From the NCBI GenBank assembly GCA_023431045.1, contig JAEYXZ010000121.1, positions 1-7,218 on the forward strand: a DNA stretch of 7,218 nucleotides, written 5' to 3'. Both the position numbers and the translations under genes were made by a program. The notes under the pieces were generated by a model that did no database searches, was not told where the DNA came from, and saw only the letters and a program-made list of their open reading frames with translations. Shown piece after piece: positions 1 through 6,674 of the stretch (position 1 is the stretch's first letter; each line of letters starts with the position of its first letter). This DNA is from Bacillota bacterium (GTDB taxonomy: Bacteria > Bacillota_I > Bacilli_A > Acholeplasmatales > Acholeplasmataceae).

Positions 1-2771
1 GAACTACATTTAGACCCGCAATGCAAAACTCACTTGGAGTTGCAATTCCATTAAGTCTTTTCACCGCTAGAAGCCTTGATATTAACAATTTAGTAATGAT
101 GATAAGCAGCGGTGAAGGAAATCTAAACTACAACTTTGAGACAGATCAACCATCGGATGAAGTCTCTGGTTCTGATTTAGTCTTTAAGATTTCATCTCTT
201 GAAGATACAAATTCTAAGAAATATCGTCAATCAACTGCAAGAACAACCTTGATTAATGATGTTACAACATATACACAACAAGCAGTTCAACTTAAAGCTG
301 GGACTTTATCAGTAGATTTATTTACTACACTGATTGAAAAAACATTTAGTTTGGATGACTTAAGAAGCCGAGATAAAAACTCTCAACAAGAGAGAATCGA
401 TGCAGCATTAACAGATATAAATTTTGTTACAACTGCTTTAGGTGATTTACTGAATTTAGCACAGGATTATCTAGATAAAAATGTTGTTTTAGAATCACTT
501 GAATCAATTACAGAAAATGATGTTTTAAATGCAAAAAATGCAAGAGAAGCATATGATGCACTAAAGAAATACACGATTTATCTTTCTAACGATGTTTTAG
601 ATAATGTAAATGGAATTGTTCAAGAAATTAATGAGACATTCATATTAAGAGCAGATTTACACATTCAGTTGAACACTTTAGAAGAAGTTATTAACATCTT
701 CAAAGATGATCTAGAAAACGCTGATCCAGCTGATATCCTACTAGCTATTCAAGCACTAGAAAACATTGACGCTGAATTATTCAATAATCTAGACACTTCT
801 GATAAAAATGCTTTTACAACTAGATATCAAAATGCAAATACTGTGGTTAATAATGCTATCGAAGAACATTATTTCGAAATAATTAAAGAACGTATATCTA
901 ACTATAATGGTCTCGTAAATGCTCTAACAGTTTCCAGTGCCAAAGAAGAATTTCTTGCTGCATTAGAACTTAGACCATCTTTTGATGAGTCTTTGTTAAC
1001 AACTGTTGAAATAGATGAAGCTGTAAATCTTTTAAACAGCGCTGATCAGGTATTCAATGAAATTATTAATCATACTCTAGATTTATTATTATCAAATTAT
1101 GAATCTGCTGTTAACCCACTAGAAGTTAGAGTGGATTTAAATCAAGGATTAATCAATGAAGCGAAACAAGCTAAATATAATGTCGAATTACATGATAGTT
1201 TAATCTTAATTAGCGAATCTATCGAAATTGATGTTTTAGATAAAGTGAATGGTTTACATGAAATGGATAGATTAGTGTCTATTGCTGAAATGTTTTTATC
1301 AACAACTCTTTATTTGAATGCGATTGAGGATATAAATGATGTTTCACAATTAGGTTATGCTTATGAACATAGAGAATTAGCACTAAGTTATTTAAATCAT
1401 GAATCCTTTACTGAAGATGAATTGACCGAATATCAATTATTCTTTTCAAACACTGATGAAATGATGAATAGCAAAGCTAAATCTTACATTAGTACAAGAA
1501 TCGAAAAGTTAGAAGATGAGATTGAAGATAATTTAAACCTTAATGTCGAAATGAATCAAGCTAAAACTGCATTAAGAGATATACCAAATCTTATTTATCT
1601 TACTAATGAAGCTGATTATGCTCTTTACTTAGAAAGATTTGAAGTAGCTTATGCCGTCTTAAGAGAACACGATTTGTATTTCTTTACAACAGATGATTCA
1701 AGTAGTTGGTATGCACAATCAACTGATGATGGTGTAAAGCTAACAGGTATCAATAATGAAGGAATTATGAATCTTCAAGAACCACTAGAAATTGATGGAC
1801 TTGATATGGTGTTTGATTATACAAAAATCGGTCGTATTTGGAGTGGTCAAGTTACTGAAGATGGAGTAACAACATATCCTCAAAACATATTGGTTATTAA
1901 TTTCATGAGAGATTATGGAAAGATTAAAGATCAGTCTCAAGGATTCTCAATCTATTTAAATCCTAATGTTTTAGGAGAACTTGAAGTATCAATTTATGGA
2001 CCAGATAGAAATGGCCAACTAGTTCAACTAGCACAAGGTAAAATTGGTGGAAATATCTTTGACAATCCAGATAATCCATTCCAAATCCGTATTCGTATAT
2101 CTAAAGTTGGAACTCCTCTTAACGCGTATCAAATTTGGATTAACTCATTAAAACTGAACGTTTATTATCGCGATTTTGTCAATTTTGAAAACGATAGCCC
2201 GTTATATATTCCTGAATTTGAAATCGGTTCTGAAATTGGTGAAAGAATCTTTGTTGATGATAAATCACATGTAAGTTATGTCTTATTTGGTCAAGATTTA
2301 AAAGAGGAAGAAAAAGAATCTGCAATTACTGTCAAAATGTTAAATGAGAAGACATTTGCTGGATATGTAGCACCGCTACTACCTATGGAAATGTTTGTTG
2401 ATCAAGAACCAACCAAGATGACTTATGAAAAAGGTGAATCACTTGATTTAACAGGTCTTATCGTAAGAGTAGTAATGTCTGATGGTAGTGATAAAGTTAT
2501 TGATGTTGCAAATCTTCAAGTGGCAGGGTTCACATCAAACTCACAAGGTAATAAAGTTGTAAGTTTAATCTACACAGAACAAGGTATTACACTTACAAAA
2601 GTTATTCGTGTTACAGTCATAGATTCATCTGTAACTGATACTGAAGATGAAGGCATGTCTGTTGGATTGATTATTGGTATTGTTGCTGGTTCACTAGTTT
2701 TATTAGGTGGAGCGGGATCAATTGTATTCCTACAAATAAAAAAACGTAGATTACAAGGTCCAAAATCTTAA
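1..2771 (+). CDS. Large membrane-anchored modular surface protein, 5' end outside the window
   Basis: I do not recognise a named family for the whole protein. The frame is open to the left edge (the codons before the first ATG at 21 read TTFRPA), no ribosome site precedes that ATG and no signal peptide follows it, so the true start lies upstream. Numbering from that Met: residues 1-60 are the end of a beta-sandwich domain homologous to two domains in the next gene; about 62-549 is a charged, helix-rich stalk with FIVAR-like units (for example AKNAREAYDALKKY near 172); about 553-770 is a second beta-rich, probably jelly-roll domain; 789-868 matches the bacterial Ig-like group 3 pattern (PTKMTYEKGESLDLTGL, then SDGS); 881-904 is a membrane helix followed by KKRR. 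No LPXTG and no cysteine were seen. The orientation inferred is stalk and domains outside, short basic tail inside. Ligand binding or adhesion is inference from the architecture; no enzyme motif was found. Confidence 0.85.
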   Translation, partial: TTFRPAMQNSLGVAIPLSLFTARSLDINNLVMMISSGEGNLNYNFETDQPSDEVSGSDLVFKISSLEDTNSKKYRQSTARTTLINDVTTYTQQAVQLKAGTLSVDLFTTLIEKTFSLDDLRSRDKNSQQERIDAALTDINFVTTALGDLLNLAQDYLDKNVVLESLESITENDVLNAKNAREAYDALKKYTIYLSNDVLDNVNGIVQEINETFILRADLHIQLNTLEEVINIFKDDLENADPADILLAIQALENIDAELFNNLDTSDKNAFTTRYQNANTVVNNAIEEHYFEIIKERISNYNGLVNALTVSSAKEEFLAALELRPSFDESLLTTVEIDEAVNLLNSADQVFNEIINHTLDLLLSNYESAVNPLEVRVDLNQGLINEAKQAKYNVELHDSLILISESIEIDVLDKVNGLHEMDRLVSIAEMFLSTTLYLNAIEDINDVSQLGYAYEHRELALSYLNHESFTEDELTEYQLFFSNTDEMMNSKAKSYISTRIEKLEDEIEDNLNLNVEMNQAKTALRDIPNLIYLTNEADYALYLERFEVAYAVLREHDLYFFTTDDSSSWYAQSTDDGVKLTGINNEGIMNLQEPLEIDGLDMVFDYTKIGRIWSGQVTEDGVTTYPQNILVINFMRDYGKIKDQSQGFSIYLNPNVLGELEVSIYGPDRNGQLVQLAQGKIGGNIFDNPDNPFQIRIRISKVGTPLNAYQIWINSLKLNVYYRDFVNFENDSPLYIPEFEIGSEIGERIFVDDKSHVSYVLFGQDLKEEEKESAITVKMLNEKTFAGYVAPLLPMEMFVDQEPTKMTYEKGESLDLTGLIVRVVMSDGSDKVIDVANLQVAGFTSNSQGNKVVSLIYTEQGITLTKVIRVTVIDSSVTDTEDEGMSVGLIIGIVAGSLVLLGGAGSIVFLQIKKRRLQGPKS
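45..200 (+). repeat. Truncated copy of the shared beta-sandwich C-terminal motif (copy 1)
   Basis: Residues 9-60 (counted from the Met at 21) begin IPLSLFTARSLDINNL and continue to MMISSGEG and DLVFKISSL. They align with residues 620-660 of the next gene (VPNKYFSDRGLNPNEL, then ITTGEG and DIELSIVEI) with about 11 identities in the first 25 positions. They also align with residues 205-240 of that protein (PKSYFTDRGMDI). The front of this domain lies outside the window. This is protein-level similarity; the DNA is diverged. Confidence 0.75.
2385..2624 (+). other. Bacterial Ig-like domain (group 3 type) coding segment
   Basis: This segment encodes residues 789-868 of the first surface protein. 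It carries the characteristic order PTKMTYEKGESLDLTGL, a strand, SDGS, then a GFTSNSQG turn, a VVSLIYTEQG strand and a final strand ending TVID. This fits the Big_3 family, which is common in surface proteins of low-GC monoderms as a spacer or binding module. It sits directly before the membrane anchor, so a membrane-proximal spacer role is likely (inference). Confidence 0.8.
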
Positions 2772-2799
2772 TTTAGTACTTAAAACGGTCAGTCGTTAC

Positions 2800-2814
2800 A
2801 AATTTGAAAGGGGT
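2800..2814 (+). repeat. Leader motif, copy 1 (AAATTTGAAAGGGGT)
   Basis: This 15-nt sequence recurs at 5425-5439 as AAATTTGAAAGAGGT with one difference, each time in the gap before a secreted-protein gene. In the second copy its GAAAGAGG is clearly the ribosome site, 9 nt before a GTG start. Here the equivalent GAAAGGGG is stranded 46 nt from the start codon. Confidence 0.6.
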
Positions 2815-2817
2815 CTT

Positions 2818-2841
2818 TAAAGATATACTGACATATCTTTA
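2818..2841 (+). other. Perfect 9-bp inverted repeat with 6-nt loop (hairpin A)
   Basis: TAAAGATAT at 2818-2826 is the exact reverse complement of ATATCTTTA at 2833-2841, with the loop ACTGAC. The stem is A/T-rich with one G-C pair and has no following U-run, so it is not a standard terminator. It lies directly after the SD-like GAAAGGGG and before the ATG at 2860. Confidence 0.6.
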
Positions 2842-2854
2842 TAAGAATATAAAG
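2837..2854 (+). other. Perfect 7-bp inverted repeat with tetraloop (hairpin B)
   Basis: CTTTATA at 2837-2843 pairs with TATAAAG at 2848-2854 around AGAA. It uses 2837-2841, which also form the right arm of hairpin A, so the two cannot coexist. It ends 5 nt before the start codon at 2860 and would hinder ribosome access when formed (inference). Confidence 0.5.
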
Positions 2855-2859
2855 CTTAA

Positions 2860-5412
2860 ATGAAGAAAATTTTCTCAATTGCTTTAATGTTAATAACTGT
2901 ACTTACGTATAGTGTGTTTTTCTTATCATCACATGCGCTAGAAACATATGTTTTAGGTGATGATATCGACTTTGCTAACTCGCAAGGTCAAGGTTATATT
3001 AATACAGAACGTCAAGATGATGGTTCGATTGATGTAACACTTAATTCGCAAAATCCTTCAAATGTTCGCATGTATTATGCGGCATCTGGGACAGAGCAAT
3101 ATCGCGTTGACTTAAGAAATTTCACATTCAAATTTTCTGTCAACTCAATGGTTACAGGTGCAACATATAAACTTGCATTTTTGAAAAATTGGGATGATTT
3201 CCCACTGGATCAATGGGGAACTGGATTAGGTTTCTTAATGCAAGATGATAATGGTGGATCCTATAACGTATTACCTCATTTATATACTGGTGGCGTAGGA
3301 GAATCAAACGACAGTAGTAAAAACTGGTATTTGGTTTATGATAACTCATCACGTCCAAGTCATTTAGGAAAAGTCATTACGCTGCATACCGAAGATGCTG
3401 GTGATGATATTTTAGTTACTATGAGTTATGATGAAGACTCTGGTAATCAAGTGTCATATAGTAATTTATTCCCTAAATCATATTTTACAGATCGTGGAAT
3501 GGATATCACTTCAGTGTTATTTATGTTTGGTATAAATAATAATAACGGTCAAGACTTTGAGTTCACCGTTCATGATATCGTGGATAATCACACACAATCA
3601 TATTTAGATTCAAAGGGTAGTGCTGCTAGAGAAGTGTTTGCAGATATCACAAGTATTGATACAGAAGATGAAGAAATCTCTGTAGCAGATATTAAAGAAT
3701 ACTTCCGTCTAGAAAAAGCGATTTCTACATTAAGTAACTTAAGAAAAGCTGATCGCTTTGCAAAAGCTCAATCAGAAACAACACTTGCCAACTTGTTATC
3801 AACATACGAGGCGGCAGTTGTAGCTGAAAAAACAGGTTTATTTGGTGATTTCGATGAAGCCTTTGAAGTTACTGAGCAAAATCTTGCCGATTCACAATTT
3901 GCATTATATATTTATAATCAAACAAAAGAAGTTTTAGATGATGAAGAACTAGATGGTTTAATGACATTGTTATTAGATAAGATAGTTGCTTATGATTATA
4001 GTGATGATATAGAAGCAGTTGAAAATACAATTACAGAGTTTTTAGAAGAATATGCAATTGTCAGCAGTTCAAATTACTTGCAAGCCAAAGCTGATTATCA
4101 AGTAATACTTGCTGAATATCAATCTCTTGATGCTCAAATTCGTCAATTTGTATCAAATAAAGAAGATTTGCTAGCCTTTGAAGAAAAGTTAAATAATGGT
4201 AAAGACCTATACTATTCAAATGAAGGTACTAAATGGCAAAACTATAATGAAGAATTACACTTTGCACGTTCAGTTATGGTTGATGCTAAAACTAAAATCC
4301 TCCTTGTTGATGACTACGGTAATACTAGAGTATATTATGGTGATCACTTAGGTGGTTATGCATTAAATCTTGAAGAATTCTCAATGAAGTTCGTTATTGA
4401 TGCATTAGAGGATTCAGGACGTTTTGCAATTAATTTTGGTAAAGATATTGATATGATTGCAAATGCAGAAGTAGGAAAAGCTGGATTATCAATCGTCTTT
4501 AGATCCGTTTCTAATGGGGCAATTGATGTTGCATTAAAAGATACTGCAACAGATTTAGGAACAACCTTTGGAACTCCGCTTGATATGTGGGGCAAATATG
4601 GAAACATTTCAGCAACTTCAATGAGAGGTGTTGAGATTGTACTTTCATTTGTGAAATCTGGATCAAACTATGTTCTTAAGTTTGAAGTATCTGGAGGTAC
4701 TGGTTTTGAAGTGACAGTTCCTAATAAATACTTTAGTGATCGTGGTTTAAACCCAAATGAATTATCTATGAATATTACTACTGGTGAAGGTGGAAATCAC
4801 AATAACAATAAAGATATTGAATTATCAATTGTTGAAATATCAGGTAAAGGTGAAACAGATTATAATTCATTTGTTGAGGAACTTGAAACTGAACTTGTTG
4901 TACTGATTGAATTATATGATAAACTTGTTGCAGAAACTGCAACTGACGATGAAATAGTTTCATTTAATCAAAAAATGAAATCACTAAGTTTAGAAGGACT
5001 ACGTGCATCAGATTTAGAAAGATTAACAGAACTATTTGATGATATCATTTTAGAAACTGCAGATGAAAAAGTCGCAAAAATTGTTTCCGATAAGATTAAT
5101 GCTTTACCAGAAGTGATCACTGCTTCAAATTATGAAGCAGTTCTAGCTGCAATTGAAGAAATTGAAGCGATTTTAGAACAATTATCTGTGGAACAAGATG
5201 CATTAGTTACAGTTAAAGCAAGAATCAATGATACTAAAGACAAGATTGAAACTTATGAAGGTAGTCTTGTACCAGTAGATCCAGGAAACCCAGATGATAA
5301 AGAAGATGAAGAAGAATCTCCGATGATGATGATATTAATCATTATTGGTTCTATCGTTGCGCTTGCTGCTGTTTCAATTGCTACTGTTGTTTTAATTAAG
5401 AAAAGAAAATAA
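2860..5412 (+). CDS. Secreted, membrane-anchored surface protein with two jelly-roll-like domains
   Basis: No named family is recognised. The ATG start is forced by a TAA directly before it and gives a clear signal peptide: MKK, a hydrophobic core to about residue 22, and likely cleavage after SHA (26). Residues 28-240 form a beta-rich, Trp/Gly/Asp-rich domain ending FPKSYFTDRGMDI; 241-447 are helical with FIVAR-like heptads (such as AKADYQVILAEYQSL); 451-661 are a second copy of the beta domain ending VPNKYFSDRGLNP; 662-803 are helical again; 804-821 are a Pro/Asp/Glu linker; 822-846 are a membrane helix followed by KKRK. There is no LPXTG and no cysteine. The beta domains resemble jelly-roll carbohydrate-binding modules in length and composition, but no specific family can be assigned by eye. 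Its domain order parallels the gene upstream, which suggests duplication and joint function in adhesion or glycan capture (inference). No catalytic motif was found. Confidence 0.88.
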   Translation: MKKIFSIALMLITVLTYSVFFLSSHALETYVLGDDIDFANSQGQGYINTERQDDGSIDVTLNSQNPSNVRMYYAASGTEQYRVDLRNFTFKFSVNSMVTGATYKLAFLKNWDDFPLDQWGTGLGFLMQDDNGGSYNVLPHLYTGGVGESNDSSKNWYLVYDNSSRPSHLGKVITLHTEDAGDDILVTMSYDEDSGNQVSYSNLFPKSYFTDRGMDITSVLFMFGINNNNGQDFEFTVHDIVDNHTQSYLDSKGSAAREVFADITSIDTEDEEISVADIKEYFRLEKAISTLSNLRKADRFAKAQSETTLANLLSTYEAAVVAEKTGLFGDFDEAFEVTEQNLADSQFALYIYNQTKEVLDDEELDGLMTLLLDKIVAYDYSDDIEAVENTITEFLEEYAIVSSSNYLQAKADYQVILAEYQSLDAQIRQFVSNKEDLLAFEEKLNNGKDLYYSNEGTKWQNYNEELHFARSVMVDAKTKILLVDDYGNTRVYYGDHLGGYALNLEEFSMKFVIDALEDSGRFAINFGKDIDMIANAEVGKAGLSIVFRSVSNGAIDVALKDTATDLGTTFGTPLDMWGKYGNISATSMRGVEIVLSFVKSGSNYVLKFEVSGGTGFEVTVPNKYFSDRGLNPNELSMNITTGEGGNHNNNKDIELSIVEISGKGETDYNSFVEELETELVVLIELYDKLVAETATDDEIVSFNQKMKSLSLEGLRASDLERLTELFDDIILETADEKVAKIVSDKINALPEVITASNYEAVLAAIEEIEAILEQLSVEQDALVTVKARINDTKDKIETYEGSLVPVDPGNPDDKEDEEESPMMMILIIIGSIVALAAVSIATVVLIKKRK
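3469..3579 (+). repeat. Shared beta-sandwich C-terminal motif (copy 2)
   Basis: This encodes residues 204-240 of the 850-residue protein: FPKSYFTDRGMDI, a hydrophobic strand, an Asn-rich loop, then DFEFTVHDI. The pattern strand / (S/N)KYF(T/S)DRG / strand / Asn-rich loop / D-hydrophobic strand matches copy 3 and the truncated copy 1. In each case a helical stalk follows directly. Confidence 0.75.
4717..4839 (+). repeat. Shared beta-sandwich C-terminal motif (copy 3)
   Basis: This encodes residues 620-660: VPNKYFSDRGLNPNEL, ITTGEG, an Asn-rich NHNNNK loop, then DIELSIVEI. It is closer to copy 1 in the upstream gene (GEG retained, same strand spacing) than to copy 2 in its own protein. This suggests that the domain type was present before the two genes diverged, or that domains have been exchanged between them. 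Confidence 0.75.
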
Positions 5413-5424
5413 ATAGTATAACCT

Positions 5425-5439
5425 AAATTTGAAAGAGGT
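5425..5439 (+). promoter_or_regulatory. Ribosome binding site leader, copy 2 of the 15-nt motif
   Basis: AAATTTGAAAGAGGT contains GAAAGAGG (5431-5438), 9 nt upstream of GTG at 5448. This decides the GTG start, which gives the full lipoprotein signal peptide. The same motif, with one change, is at 2800-2814. Confidence 0.7.
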
Positions 5440-5447
5440 TTTATAAA

Positions 5448-6674
5448 GTGAGAAAATTGAGCGTCATTATCGCAGTGTGTTTCGTCTTATTACTTATAGG
5501 ATGTGATCCTGCTGAAAAAAAGAGAGAACTTATGTGGGATGTTGATAAACTATATCAATTAATTCCAGATTCCTGGGATGCAGGTGTATTTTATGCACCA
5601 AATGTAAAAGGTATCTATTTTCAAGGAGAAACATTTAAAGACGAAGAAACAAATATTTACGCATATATTGGTGTTCCAACAACACCCATGCCTGAAGGTG
5701 GTTATCCAGCTATTGTGTTGATTCATGGTGGCTTAGGTAAAGCTTTTGGAGATTGGGTAAAGATGTGGACCGATAAAGGATATGTTGCTATTGCACCTGA
5801 TTTTGACGCTCAAATGTCCACTCCGGTGAGTGGAGCTTATCAAACTGTAAATAACCCTTTAGGAGGACCAAAGGGTTATGGAGTTAGAACAGAAGATTTA
5901 ATTGGTAATAAAAAAGATTCTTGGGTATACCAAAGTGTATCAAATATTATTAGAGCAAATAATTTATTGCGGAATATGGATATTGTTGATAAAACGAAAA
6001 TTGGTGCAACAGGTATTTCATGGGGTTCATATCTCTTGGGTATCACATTAGGTGTTGATCAAAGATTTGCATTTGCGATGCCAGTATATGGCGCTGGTTA
6101 TTTAGATGAAGATTTTGGTTCATCACTTTATGGTATGTTTGCTGGAATGGATGATGAAATGATTAAAACGTATAGAGAATTTTACGATCCAGCAGCGTAT
6201 CTAAAAGCAAATATAACACCAACTTTTTGGATGCAAGGAGTAACAGATTATGCATTCTCTCCTGTTGCTAAACAAAAAGCAATCGATCATATTAAAGGTG
6301 TCGATATTCAGTATGCTTACTTAGAAAATATGACTCATGGACAGGAGCAAGGATCTGCTCCTAAAGAATTATTTGCATTTGCAGATAGTATTGTTGAAAA
6401 TACGGACTCTATACTGAAAATCAAATCTTTAAATTTCAATGATTCACAAATTATAGTTGAGTCAACTAATGATATTGAAATAGTATCAGCACGCCTATTC
6501 TGGACTGATTCTCCTGATTACGAAATACATCAAGCAACTTGGTACCGAGAAGAAGTTAGTATTTCTGGTGGAATCATTAATGCAAGTGTACCTAGTGGGG
6601 CATTGTACGCATTTATCGAGATAACAGATAGTTTAGGTAATAAAGTAAGTAGTAGATTTTACGAGGTGATATAA
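5448..6674 (+). CDS. Lipoprotein alpha/beta-hydrolase, acetyl-xylan-esterase/dienelactone-hydrolase type
   Basis: This is probably a membrane-tethered carboxylesterase acting outside the cell, for example removing acetyl groups from glycans; the substrate is not readable from sequence. The GTG start follows a good ribosome site and gives a lipoprotein signal, MRK, a hydrophobic core and lipobox LLIGC, with Cys19 as the lipidated residue and the only cysteine left after cleavage. Visible motifs are the oxyanion HGG (93-95), nucleophile elbow GISWG with Ser191, Asp267 in GVTDYAF, and His297 in MTHGQ, a complete triad in the right order. The phrases FWMQGVTDYAFSP and MTHGQEQG fit the bacterial acetyl-xylan-esterase/dienelactone-hydrolase group. 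Residues about 322-408 form a separate beta-sandwich, as in related esterases. It lies 35 nt after the surface-protein gene and shares one base with the isomerase gene. A peptidase of the S9 superfamily is a less likely alternative, because there is no beta-propeller. Confidence 0.85.
   Translation: MRKLSVIIAVCFVLLLIGCDPAEKKRELMWDVDKLYQLIPDSWDAGVFYAPNVKGIYFQGETFKDEETNIYAYIGVPTTPMPEGGYPAIVLIHGGLGKAFGDWVKMWTDKGYVAIAPDFDAQMSTPVSGAYQTVNNPLGGPKGYGVRTEDLIGNKKDSWVYQSVSNIIRANNLLRNMDIVDKTKIGATGISWGSYLLGITLGVDQRFAFAMPVYGAGYLDEDFGSSLYGMFAGMDDEMIKTYREFYDPAAYLKANITPTFWMQGVTDYAFSPVAKQKAIDHIKGVDIQYAYLENMTHGQEQGSAPKELFAFADSIVENTDSILKIKSLNFNDSQIIVESTNDIEIVSARLFWTDSPDYEIHQATWYREEVSISGGIINASVPSGALYAFIEITDSLGNKVSSRFYEVI
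5817..5834 (+). other. Intragenic hairpin, 7-bp perfect stem
   Basis: TCCACTC (5817-5823) and GAGTGGA (5828-5834) flank the tetraloop CGGT inside the esterase gene. The stem has four G-C pairs in an AT-rich setting. A 7-bp match of this kind is expected by chance a few times in 7 kb, so it matters mainly because a stronger hairpin lies 16 nt further on. Confidence 0.35.
5851..5879 (+). other. Intragenic hairpin, 10-bp perfect stem with AGGAGG loop
   Basis: ATAACCCTTT (5851-5860) is the exact reverse complement of AAAGGGTTAT (5870-5879), with loop AGGAGGACC. It lies in the esterase reading frame around the NNPLGGPKGYG segment. The loop shows a consensus Shine-Dalgarno, and an out-of-frame ATG at 5878 follows it at 11 nt, opening a 7-codon frame ending in TAA. 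No U-run follows, so it is not a terminator. Confidence 0.5.
6663..6670 (+). promoter_or_regulatory. Strong Shine-Dalgarno for the isomerase gene
   Basis: GAGGTGAT at 6663-6670 is nearly the full complement of the 16S rRNA 3' end. It lies within the last codons of the esterase gene, a few nt before ATG at 6674. Together with the TAATG stop/start overlap it points to translational coupling. Confidence 0.8.

Larger units (their letters stand above)
2772..2859 (+). promoter_or_regulatory. Structured leader between the two surface-protein genes
   Basis: This 88-nt gap holds an SD-like element GAAAGGGG (2806-2813) that lies 46 nt before the ATG at 2860, too far for direct use. Between them are two perfect inverted repeats that share bases and so exclude each other: TAAAGATAT/ATATCTTTA (2818-2826 with 2833-2841, loop ACTGAC) and CTTTATA/TATAAAG (2837-2843 with 2848-2854, loop AGAA). 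The sequence just before the ATG has no good SD. The hexamer GTCAGT at 2788-2793 is the exact complement of the first hairpin's loop. Folding that affects translation of the downstream gene is plausible but unproven. No convincing promoter or rho-independent terminator is visible. Confidence 0.45.

Noticed and set aside
2804..2853. Promoter in the gap: TTGAAA with TATACT, or CTGACA with TATAAA
   Set aside because: Spacers are about 14 nt, too short for a standard promoter, and TTGAAA is part of the ribosome-site motif repeated before the esterase gene.
2772..2859. Rho-independent terminator between the surface-protein genes
   Set aside because: The hairpin stems are A/U-rich and no U-run follows either of them.
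3152..3358. Antisense open frame of 68 codons
   Set aside because: Shadow of the first beta domain of the 850-residue protein; the composition is implausible for a protein.
4356..4963. Two antisense open frames (4356-4607 and 4778-4963)
   Set aside because: Both are opposite the second beta domain and stalk; the second is a Gln/His/Leu-rich reverse translation of an Asn/Glu-rich coding strand.
5322..5333. ATGATGATG triplet repeat as a phase-variation tract
   Set aside because: It is only three to four units, and length changes would stay in frame, adding or removing Met in the membrane helix without switching the gene.
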